DNA of 57,592 nt, taken from positions 1 through 57,592 of the forward strand of contig CABUHE010000009.1 of NCBI GenBank assembly GCA_902491375.1, read 5' to 3'. Under the pieces are notes generated by a model that saw only the letters and a list, made by a program, of their open reading frames with translations, was not told where the DNA came from and made no database searches. Made by a program: the position numbers and the translations under genes. Origin of the DNA: an uncultured Prevotella sp. Lineage in GTDB: Bacteria > Bacteroidota > Bacteroidia > Bacteroidales > Bacteroidaceae. Below, in pieces: positions 50,796-57,592 of this stretch (positions are counted from its first letter, which is position 1; every line of letters starts with the position of its first letter).

Positions 50796-52121
50796 ATGAA
50801 ACAGGGAACAATACTTATTGCAGACGATAACCGCAACATCCTTACCACCGTAAAGATGCTGCTCGAAAACACTTTTGAGCATATTGTCACCATTGCCAAT
50901 CCTAATAATATTCCTGCGCACATGCGTGACGACCAGCCCGACGTGGTGCTGCTCGACATGAACTTTCAGAGCGGAATAAACAGCGGCAACGAGGGACTGT
51001 ACTGGCTGGCGCAGATAATGAAGATGAGTCCCGATACTCCGGTAGTGCTGTTTACAGCATACGCCGACATCGAGCTTGCCGTGAACGGAATAAAAGCCGG
51101 TGCGACCGACTTTATCGTGAAGCCGTTTGACAACGACAAACTGGTATCCACGCTTAAGGACGCTTGCCGCAAAAGCATGGGAAAGGCAAGCGAAAACAGA
51201 AGTGAGGGCCGTATGTACTGGGGCGTGGCTCCGTGCATGCAGGAACTCAGGAATATGGTTGCGAAGGTGGCGGCGACCGATGCCAACATACTGATAACCG
51301 GCGAGAACGGCACGGGTAAGGAGGTGCTGACCAACGAGATTCACCGTCTGTCACGACGAAGCGGCAAGAGTCTGATGACGATAGACATGGGAGCCGTGAG
51401 CGAGACGCTGTTTGAGAGCGAGCTGTTCGGCCATGTCAAGGGGGCGTTCACCGACGCTAAGGCCGACAAGGCCGGCAAGTTTGAGATGGCTGAGGGCGGC
51501 ACGCTGTTTCTCGACGAGATTGGTAACCTAAGCTATGGGCTGCAAGCCAAGCTGCTTACGGCGCTGCAACGCCGCAGCATTGTGCGCGTGGGAGGCAGCA
51601 AGTCGATACCTATCGACGTAAGACTGATATGTGCCACCAACCGCGACCTGCGCCAAATGGTGGCTGAAGGAGGGTTTCGCGAGGACTTGCTCTATCGCAT
51701 CAACACCATACACCTGCACCTGCCGGCTCTGCGAGAACGCAGGGAGGACATTCCGGCGCTGGCGCGCCTCTTTCTCGACCGGTATGCGGCCATGTATAAC
51801 AAGCCGGCAATGGAGCTTACGCCGGCTGCCGAACAGAAGATTAAGGACATGCCATGGTATGGCAACATAAGAGAGTTGCAGCACGCAATAGAGAAGGCCG
51901 TGATATTGGGCGACGGCAGGGAGATAGGCGAGCAGGACATAAGTTCGAGCGCGTCGGCGGCAGGCAAGCCTATGGACGGCGTGCAGACAATAGACGAGAT
52001 GGAGTGCCGCTTGATAGAGAAAACCATACGCGAGTGTGACGGCAACCTGTCGCAGGTGGCTGCGAGGCTTGGCGTGTCGCGCCAGACATTGTATAACAAA
52101 ATAAAGAAGTATGGACTTTGA
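50796..52121 (+). CDS. NtrC-type sigma-54-dependent response regulator
   Basis: A 441-residue regulator. The receiver domain (1-120) has the acidic pair DD, phospho-acceptor Asp in VVLLDMNFQSG (about residue 53) and Lys in FIVKPFDND. The AAA+ domain has Walker A GENGTGKE, the sigma-54-contacting loop as GAFTDA (canonical GAFTGA), Walker B GGTLFLDEIGN and arginine-finger region REDLLYRINT. The C-terminal Fis-like helix-turn-helix is NLSQVAARLGVSRQTLYNKIKKYGL. It is divergent from the efflux operon and overlaps the kinase gene by 11 nt. It probably activates the sigma-54 promoter at 50484-50499. Confidence 0.95.
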   Translation: MKQGTILIADDNRNILTTVKMLLENTFEHIVTIANPNNIPAHMRDDQPDVVLLDMNFQSGINSGNEGLYWLAQIMKMSPDTPVVLFTAYADIELAVNGIKAGATDFIVKPFDNDKLVSTLKDACRKSMGKASENRSEGRMYWGVAPCMQELRNMVAKVAATDANILITGENGTGKEVLTNEIHRLSRRSGKSLMTIDMGAVSETLFESELFGHVKGAFTDAKADKAGKFEMAEGGTLFLDEIGNLSYGLQAKLLTALQRRSIVRVGGSKSIPIDVRLICATNRDLRQMVAEGGFREDLLYRINTIHLHLPALRERREDIPALARLFLDRYAAMYNKPAMELTPAAEQKIKDMPWYGNIRELQHAIEKAVILGDGREIGEQDISSSASAAGKPMDGVQTIDEMECRLIEKTIRECDGNLSQVAARLGVSRQTLYNKIKKYGL

Positions 52122-53250
52122 GGTTGTTTTGCTGCTCGTCATTGCCGTCGTTGCGGTTGCTGGCTGCATGTATTTCTGGCGGCGTTACAGGTCGACCGTG
52201 GGCAAGGTCGCCTTCCTTTTCAACGCTATCGACAACGGCGACTACAACTTCCGCTTTGCCGAGGGCGACAAGGTGACAGGCGACAGGGTGCTTAACAGGT
52301 CGCTCAACAGGGTGAAGGGCATACTGACACATGCCCGCGACGAACAGATGGAGCGTGAGAAATACTTTGAACTCATACTTGACTCTGTCGATACAGGCAT
52401 TATCGTGGTTGAGGAAAGCCGTGGAGTGGTGCTTCGCTACAACCATGCGGCACAGAAACTTCTGAAGCGTGAGGTGATAACGCATGTTGACCAGATAAAG
52501 GAAAGCATGAAAAACTTTTCGTCGCGTGAGACCAACACCGTGCTGAAAGGCCGCCGGGTGAGGATTGTCGCGTTCAGTGACATCAAGGGCGAGTTGGCCA
52601 ATCAGGAGATAGATTCGTGGGTTAAGCTCATCAGGGTGCTTACGCACGAGATAATGAATACGGTTACACCAATCGTGTCGTTGAGCGATACGTTGCTGCG
52701 CCAGTCTGAAGGTGAACAGCGCGAGGGGCTTTCTGTAATTAACCGCACAGGCAAAGACCTTGTTAAATTTGTTGAGAATTACCGTCGTTTCACCCATGTT
52801 CCCACGCCACAGCCAACGCTTTTTTATGTCGAGCCGTTTCTTGAAAGAATGTCACGGCTTGTCGGCCAGATTCTGAAAGATGGCTGTACGGTGGCTGTCG
52901 ATGTACAGCCTAAAGACCTTATTGTGTATGCTGATGAAGGACTTATCAGCCGGGTTGTGTCCAATCTGCTGAAAAACGCAGCGGAGGCTGTGCCTGCCGG
53001 AGGCCATATTTGGCTGAAGTCTTACACCGGCGAGAACGACACTGTGGTGATAGATGTCGTCGATGACGGTCCGATGATACCCGACGATGTGGCTTCTCAC
53101 ATATTTGTTCCGTTCTTCACAACGAAAAAGGACGGCAGCGGAATAGGTCTTTCAATATCAAGACAGATAATGCGCGTGAGCAACGGTTTTATTTCTTTGG
53201 TTACAGACAAGCAAAATAAGCTGACTATATTCAGGCTTGTGTTCAATTAA
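52111..53250 (+). CDS. Sensor histidine kinase of the NtrC-type pair
   Basis: A 379-residue kinase with one N-terminal transmembrane helix (about residues 5-22) and almost no periplasmic part, a HAMP-like/PAS region (about 30-180, with SVDTGIIVVEESRGVVLRYNHAAQKLL), the His box VLTHEIMNTVTPIVSLSD (phospho-His about residue 192), and HATPase_c with N-box SNLLKNAAEAV, G1 DVVDDGPMIP and G2 GSGIGLSI. The lack of a large sensor domain outside the membrane suggests an internal or membrane signal. It is translationally coupled to the regulator, and a terminator follows at 53281. Confidence 0.93.
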   Translation: MDFEVVLLLVIAVVAVAGCMYFWRRYRSTVGKVAFLFNAIDNGDYNFRFAEGDKVTGDRVLNRSLNRVKGILTHARDEQMEREKYFELILDSVDTGIIVVEESRGVVLRYNHAAQKLLKREVITHVDQIKESMKNFSSRETNTVLKGRRVRIVAFSDIKGELANQEIDSWVKLIRVLTHEIMNTVTPIVSLSDTLLRQSEGEQREGLSVINRTGKDLVKFVENYRRFTHVPTPQPTLFYVEPFLERMSRLVGQILKDGCTVAVDVQPKDLIVYADEGLISRVVSNLLKNAAEAVPAGGHIWLKSYTGENDTVVIDVVDDGPMIPDDVASHIFVPFFTTKKDGSGIGLSISRQIMRVSNGFISLVTDKQNKLTIFRLVFN

Positions 53251-53280
53251 TGAACATCATTTTGCTTTTGAATCCGACCT

Positions 53281-53315
53281 GTCTTAAATAACAACAACGA
53301 TTATTTAAGACTTTT
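53281..53315 (+). terminator. Terminator of the regulator-kinase genes
   Basis: GTCTTAAATAA and TTATTTAAGAC form a perfect 11-bp stem with a 9-nt loop, followed by TTTT, 30 nt after the stop codon. Confidence 0.85.
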
Positions 53316-53723
53316 CAATGCCGTGTTTGCCAAGCATATTTGAGTATTTATGCTTTCACTGTAACCGTAGATTAGTCTGACAAACGTCAGATATCTTCCT
53401 GCTTTATGTTCCCAATCATCTCTTTTATCGTTATGAGCGGTTTACAAAGTGCATAAAAGTTGTCGCTTTGCATTATGATTGAACACTCATAAAGGCTGTT
53501 TGATGTACAATCTGTTAACGATTTAACAAAAAAACATTAAATTTAACTTATTGATACTTTGTCTTCTTTCATAACTGAAAAAATATCTGTAAATTTGTAC
53601 TGCTTAACATAAATATTCCTATATATGAAAAAAGATTGTTTTTTTGTTTACCTGGTTTTGGATTTCTTATGAAGTAATATTTATGTCATGACGCGATATT
53701 ATTAAAATTAATTTTGTTGATTT
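53316..53723. other. Non-coding AT-rich stretch upstream of the GLPGLI gene
   Basis: About 400 nt without a gene. A TAAATTTG at 53590-53597 fits the -7 consensus, with only a weak TTTC 19 nt upstream, so it is a candidate promoter for the GLPGLI gene with a leader of about 125 nt. I see no repeat or stable hairpin. Confidence 0.45.
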
Positions 53724-54530
53724 ATGAAGTACTTGAAAATATTATTATTTTTATTGTTCATTGGAGTTTTACATACAAATGGACAAAATCAGACGGACAG
53801 TGTGATATTTAAGGTAACGTATAACGCCACATTTAAAACTAAGCAGGAAAGTAAGATTGAGCAAGACTTACAGGCGCTTGAGGTTGGAAACGAATGTTCA
53901 AAGTATTACAGCATTTATGATTATGAGTTTAAGCATATTGCAGATTCTTTGAGAAATGCCGGGTTTAGCGATATGCAAGTGACATCGCAGCTGTATGGCG
54001 AAAATGGTCCGAAGGATGGTGACGATTATCAGGTTTTCAAGAATTATCCTACGGTAGGAAAACTGACATACACTTATATCTTATTTAATTTCCCTTATCT
54101 GTATGAAGAGGATATGCCTGCAATGAAATGGAATTTGGCCGAAGGCGACTCAGTGATAGGCGGATATGCCTGTAAGAAAGCCGTATGCGAATTGCGCGGG
54201 CGCAAATGGACGGCATGGTACACGCTGGATTTGCCTTACAGCGACGGCCCTTGGAAACTCTGCGGACTGCCCGGTCTTATCCTTGCGGCTTCTGAAAGCG
54301 AAGGCATCTACAGTTTCAGCTTTGCAGGAATAGAGAAGTGCGATTATCCAATGTCGTTCATAAACAGAAAGAAATATGAACGCTGCACGCCTAAGCAGCT
54401 TCAGGATGACTTCTGCGCTTATTGTGAGAAAGGCAGTAATTGGATTTTGCGTAAGTCCATCGGGTTGTCTGTTCCGATGGGTAAAAACGAAAAGTCGTTC
54501 ACACCGTGTCTTATGGAGATTTATAAATAA
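53724..54530 (+). CDS. GLPGLI family exported protein
   Basis: A 268-residue protein with a signal peptide (MKYLKILLFLLFIGVLHTNGQ). The family signature occurs as LCGLPGLILAASESEG around residue 180-195, preceded by GYACKKAVCELRGRKWTAWYTLDLPYSDGPWKL, which is typical. Several cysteines (Cys in YACKKAVC, KLCGL, EKCDY, CAYC) may form disulfides. The function of GLPGLI proteins is unknown; they are often encoded next to a large TonB-like outer-membrane protein, as here, with only 6 nt to the next gene. The pair probably acts together in envelope transport or export. Confidence 0.92.
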   Translation: MKYLKILLFLLFIGVLHTNGQNQTDSVIFKVTYNATFKTKQESKIEQDLQALEVGNECSKYYSIYDYEFKHIADSLRNAGFSDMQVTSQLYGENGPKDGDDYQVFKNYPTVGKLTYTYILFNFPYLYEEDMPAMKWNLAEGDSVIGGYACKKAVCELRGRKWTAWYTLDLPYSDGPWKLCGLPGLILAASESEGIYSFSFAGIEKCDYPMSFINRKKYERCTPKQLQDDFCAYCEKGSNWILRKSIGLSVPMGKNEKSFTPCLMEIYK

Positions 54531-54536
54531 TAAATA

Positions 54537-57095
54537 ATGGTGAAAACATTTTTAGTTGCGATATTATCATTTATTGTTTCGTTCACTGCTACGGCACAGA
54601 CGTATAAAGGCAAAGTAGTGAATGAAAATGGTAAACCGCTACGTTCGGCGAGTGTGGTTCTGCTGGCAGATGGTGGTCGTACTACGCTTACTTTCACACG
54701 TACTGCGGGTGACGGAAGTTTTTCTCTCAGTGAGAACAACAATGGCGGTAAGCGTGCTGTAAGCATAATGTTTTCTTATATCGGATATGCGCGCGACACA
54801 ATCAGCATAAAGGACTTTCGTCAGGGACAGACAGTTGTGTTATATGAGAAGTCGGTAGTTATAAAGGAAGTGAAGGTGAAAGCACCTCGGATAACACAGC
54901 ATGGCGACACGCTTAACTTCCTCGTAAAGAGTTTTAGGCAAAAGCAAGACCGCTCGCTTGCTGATGTAATAAGGAAAATGCCTGGACTTCAGGTCGGTGA
55001 AGACGGTACAATAACGTACCAGGGAAAGAATATTAACAGGTTCTATATTGAAGGACTTGATCTGCTTGGCTCGAAATATTCACAGGCTTCGGAAAACATT
55101 TCGGCAGATAAGGTTAAGAGTGTGCAGGTGTATGAACGTCATCAGCCAGTTAAACTGCTGCGCGACGTAAGCTTCTCTGATCAGGCAGCGCTAAATATCG
55201 TGCTGACCGACGATGCCAAAAACATTTGGCAGGGACTGGCAGATATAGGAGCCGGAACCAAGGCACAGGGTGTAGCCGACGCACTTGGCGACAGCCGTCT
55301 TATGGCAATGATGTTCTCACGCAAGATGCAGAGTATCTCTATGTATAAGTATAACAATACAGGAAAAGATGTTATGAAGGAGGTGCACGACAGGCAATCC
55401 GTTGAGAACGACGCTGATGTTGAGAACGACATACTTAGCGGAATAACCATGCCTGCGCCGTCTCTTGATAATGTGCGTACAACTTTTAACAACTCTAACC
55501 TGCTGGCCACCAACTGGCTGTTCAAGACTCACACGGGCGACGACCTGCGCTTGCAGGTAAGCGGACTGCTGGATAAGACTACACAGAGTCAGACTACACA
55601 GACTGTTTATACAGATCTTGCAGACGGAAATGCCATTGTTGAGGATGTGGATGCAGCTCAGCATACAAGTGAAGTTTCTGCCGAACTGATGTACAAGAAG
55701 AACAGTGATGACATATATCTTGTAAATACGTTGAAGGGATTTGCCGACTTTAACAGAAGCAATGCCCTTACCCTGCTTAACGGGAGGGAAATGTATGAAA
55801 ACGTGAAACCGCGTAAACGGTATGTTCAAGACTCCTTCACGATGAGTAAACGACTGAAGAACAAGCGTCTGTTTTCTCTTAGCGCGTATTTTTCTTATAA
55901 CAATCTGCCCGGCAGCCTTTTGCTGTCAGACAGCACTGTGCAGCGACTCGACATGCAGTCGTTTCATTGGGGAGCGGAGACTTATTTCAGTCATAGATTG
56001 GGCCGGTTTAATTTCAGATATACACTCTCGACAAAAGGAAAGTCGCAGCAGCTCTCAATAAATAATACAATGGCTGACGGCGACGACAGATATGACGAGT
56101 CGGATACGCGTCTTACACCTCAGGCAAATTACTCGAATGGCTCATTTAAATTAACGGCAAGGGTGCCCTTAGTGTGGCTTATGCGCAGATTAAACAGCGA
56201 CACACGCAATGATTTTCTGTTAGAACCGAGTCTGAAGGCTAATTTCAGTCCTACCGCCCGCTGGAATTTCTCTGCATCTTATTCTTATACATATAGTCCG
56301 CTCGACGTTTCGGTATCAGGCGGTCTGCCCATTTTTACCGATTACATAACCATGAAGCAGGGCATCGGTAAATTGAGCAAGACCACATCGCACGTCTTGA
56401 ACGGAAACATAGATTATAAAAATATTATAAAAGGACAGTTTGCCTCATTGTCCGTTACGTGGAACAATATGTTCGACAATATTCTTTATTCAAGCGAGAT
56501 GGTAGACGATGTCTACAAGAGTTATGCGACAGACAAGACGTCTGATTCACGTTTACTTATCGTTTTTGCACGTCTGGCACAGTCGTTCCGCTGGTCAAAG
56601 TTGAATATTGGCGTTACGGCTTATTATTCGTGCAACAATTACGACATGTTGGTTTCTGACGTAGTTACGCCGTTTCTGATGAATAACCTTGTTGTTTCGG
56701 CAGATATTTCTTTGCAGCCTGTTGAATGGCTCTCGTTTGAAGCGTATTCAAGTTATACGATGTCAAACTTGAAAAACAAAAGCAACGGAGTGTACTTCAT
56801 GCCTACTTTAAATTCGTTCAGTCATGGCATAAAGGCCTTTCTGATGCCTGGCAGCTGGCAAATAGAATGGAACAATGAGATTTATCACAGCAATGACAAG
56901 AGTGTTTCGTTCAATTATTTTTCAGATATTTCAGTGTCTTACAGACGCAAGACTTATGAAATAGGCCTTACGTTGGACAATATCTTTGGTAACAACACAT
57001 ACAGAAGGCAAACGGTAAATACAACCGTATGCCGTTATCAGGTTATGCAGTTGAGGCCACGGTCGGTGATGGCAAGAATATCTTTTAACTTTTAA
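54537..57095 (+). CDS. TonB-receptor-like outer-membrane protein paired with GLPGLI
   Basis: An 852-residue protein with a signal peptide ending ATAQ (about residue 21). An N-terminal carboxypeptidase-regulatory-like domain (YKGKVVNENGKPLRSASVVLL, about 24-110) is followed by a plug-like domain with LADVIRKMPGLQVGEDGTITYQGKNINRFYIEGLDLLG (about 140-220), then a long beta-barrel with alternating aromatic strands, ending VMARISFNF. It lacks an evident TonB-box and may not need TonB. Starting 6 nt after the GLPGLI stop, it is certainly cotranscribed. The substrate is unknown. Confidence 0.9.
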   Translation: MVKTFLVAILSFIVSFTATAQTYKGKVVNENGKPLRSASVVLLADGGRTTLTFTRTAGDGSFSLSENNNGGKRAVSIMFSYIGYARDTISIKDFRQGQTVVLYEKSVVIKEVKVKAPRITQHGDTLNFLVKSFRQKQDRSLADVIRKMPGLQVGEDGTITYQGKNINRFYIEGLDLLGSKYSQASENISADKVKSVQVYERHQPVKLLRDVSFSDQAALNIVLTDDAKNIWQGLADIGAGTKAQGVADALGDSRLMAMMFSRKMQSISMYKYNNTGKDVMKEVHDRQSVENDADVENDILSGITMPAPSLDNVRTTFNNSNLLATNWLFKTHTGDDLRLQVSGLLDKTTQSQTTQTVYTDLADGNAIVEDVDAAQHTSEVSAELMYKKNSDDIYLVNTLKGFADFNRSNALTLLNGREMYENVKPRKRYVQDSFTMSKRLKNKRLFSLSAYFSYNNLPGSLLLSDSTVQRLDMQSFHWGAETYFSHRLGRFNFRYTLSTKGKSQQLSINNTMADGDDRYDESDTRLTPQANYSNGSFKLTARVPLVWLMRRLNSDTRNDFLLEPSLKANFSPTARWNFSASYSYTYSPLDVSVSGGLPIFTDYITMKQGIGKLSKTTSHVLNGNIDYKNIIKGQFASLSVTWNNMFDNILYSSEMVDDVYKSYATDKTSDSRLLIVFARLAQSFRWSKLNIGVTAYYSCNNYDMLVSDVVTPFLMNNLVVSADISLQPVEWLSFEAYSSYTMSNLKNKSNGVYFMPTLNSFSHGIKAFLMPGSWQIEWNNEIYHSNDKSVSFNYFSDISVSYRRKTYEIGLTLDNIFGNNTYRRQTVNTTVCRYQVMQLRPRSVMARISFNF

Positions 57096-57233
57096 TTGAG
57101 CTGAGTCTTTGTCGTTATTATTAGGTTGTATTCAGATAAATAGCAGTTTGATGTTTTTCAATTTTAGATTAACTGATTATTGACGCTACAACAGATAATC
57201 AGTAATTTAAAGGCTGGTTTTAGTATAAAAAGC
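57096..57233. other. Non-coding region after the receptor gene
   Basis: The final 497 nt (57096-57592) hold repeat copy 6 and otherwise AT-rich sequence. No coding region, tRNA or clear terminator with a T-run can be supported before the window ends. Confidence 0.5.
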
Positions 57234-57321
57234 AAAAGGTGGCATATTAGCTTGCAATATGCCACCTTTTACCTTGTAATATGCCGTCTTTTACAACTCA
57301 ATTAAGCCTCTTTCGCATCCT
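57234..57321 (+). repeat. 4 x 22-bp intergenic repeat element, copy 6
   Basis: Units start at 57234, 57256, 57278 and 57300. Units 2 and 3 carry the full CTTTT; unit 1 is changed there (ATATT) in a way that stays complementary to the AATAT start of unit 2, and unit 4 is degenerate (CTTTC). Units 1 and 2 can pair over AAAAGGTGGCATATT / AATATGCCACCTTTT. Confidence 0.78.
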
Positions 57322-57592
57322 GTGCATAAGAAAAATACAAAGTAGCCGGTATTTTATAGAATGTAAATTCAGATAATTCACGCAAATCATCATGGATTGT
57401 TCTATAATATTCAAGCTTATTCTTACTGTTTATCTGTTATAGTACATCTGTATTTTTCTATCCCGATTATATATAAAATAAGGTTTATAATTATGTTTTT
57501 AGTTTCTTAATTGTAAACGGATGTTAAAACAAGGGTATATTTAAAACTTTTTGTTGAAAATATTTGGATATATGTTTAAAAGGCAGTACTTT

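Overview
The window looks like a chromosomal segment of a Bacteroidales bacterium, most probably Prevotellaceae (Prevotella-like). Several signs agree: promoters of the Bacteroidetes type (TTTG-N19/20-TAnnTTTG) at many genes, secreted proteins with short Bacteroidetes-style signal peptides, a PorE-type OmpA/PD40 lipoprotein, a Prevotella-style C-terminal tail on a secreted protein, GLPGLI, DUF5056 and DUF6249 proteins, and a MeaB/ADP-forming acetyl-CoA synthetase metabolism. I see no prophage, insertion sequence, integrase or CRISPR array.

Layout. 0-3 kb: mtnN-luxS (SAH recycling and AI-2) and a convergent MATE exporter. 3-8 kb: coiled-coil lipoprotein, OmpA-like protein and secreted protein. 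8-13 kb: clpB, tRNA-Val(UAC) and a second OmpA-like protein. 13-16.4 kb: response regulator, histidine kinase and two tandem PepSY-like periplasmic proteins, all on the minus strand. 16.5-22.5 kb: bcp with ADP-forming acyl-CoA synthetase, and an rsmF-like/thyA/folA cluster. 22.6-25.1 kb: a barrel protein, then DUF6249, an ECF sigma factor and a DUF5056 membrane protein. 25.3-30.4 kb: porE, topB and a LUD-domain protein. 31-41 kb: xpt-ygbA-like, an alpha-2-macroglobulin without thioester plus a DUF1573 protein, meaB, ispH and an SGNH hydrolase. 42-53 kb: a tripartite ABC efflux operon (TolC, adaptor, two FtsX permeases, ATPase) divergent from an NtrC-type regulator and its kinase. 53.7-57.1 kb: a GLPGLI protein with a large outer-membrane receptor.

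The best candidate for something undescribed is a family of six intergenic elements. Each consists of exactly four contiguous 22-bp units (core RAAAG-N5-CTTTT plus a 7-nt spacer). All six lie in non-coding DNA and all are oriented the same way on the chromosome regardless of the neighbouring gene strands. Adjacent units often have complementary cores, so they can pair into long hairpins. A second unusual structure is an approximately 88-bp sequence tandemly triplicated just upstream of xpt, each copy carrying a complete TTTG-N19-TAACTTTG promoter. A third is a sigma-54 promoter with paired 17-bp activator-like sites between the efflux operon and its NtrC-type regulator, which ties the two halves of that locus together.

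Functional assignments rest on motif recognition by eye. No homology search, folding program or genome context was available.
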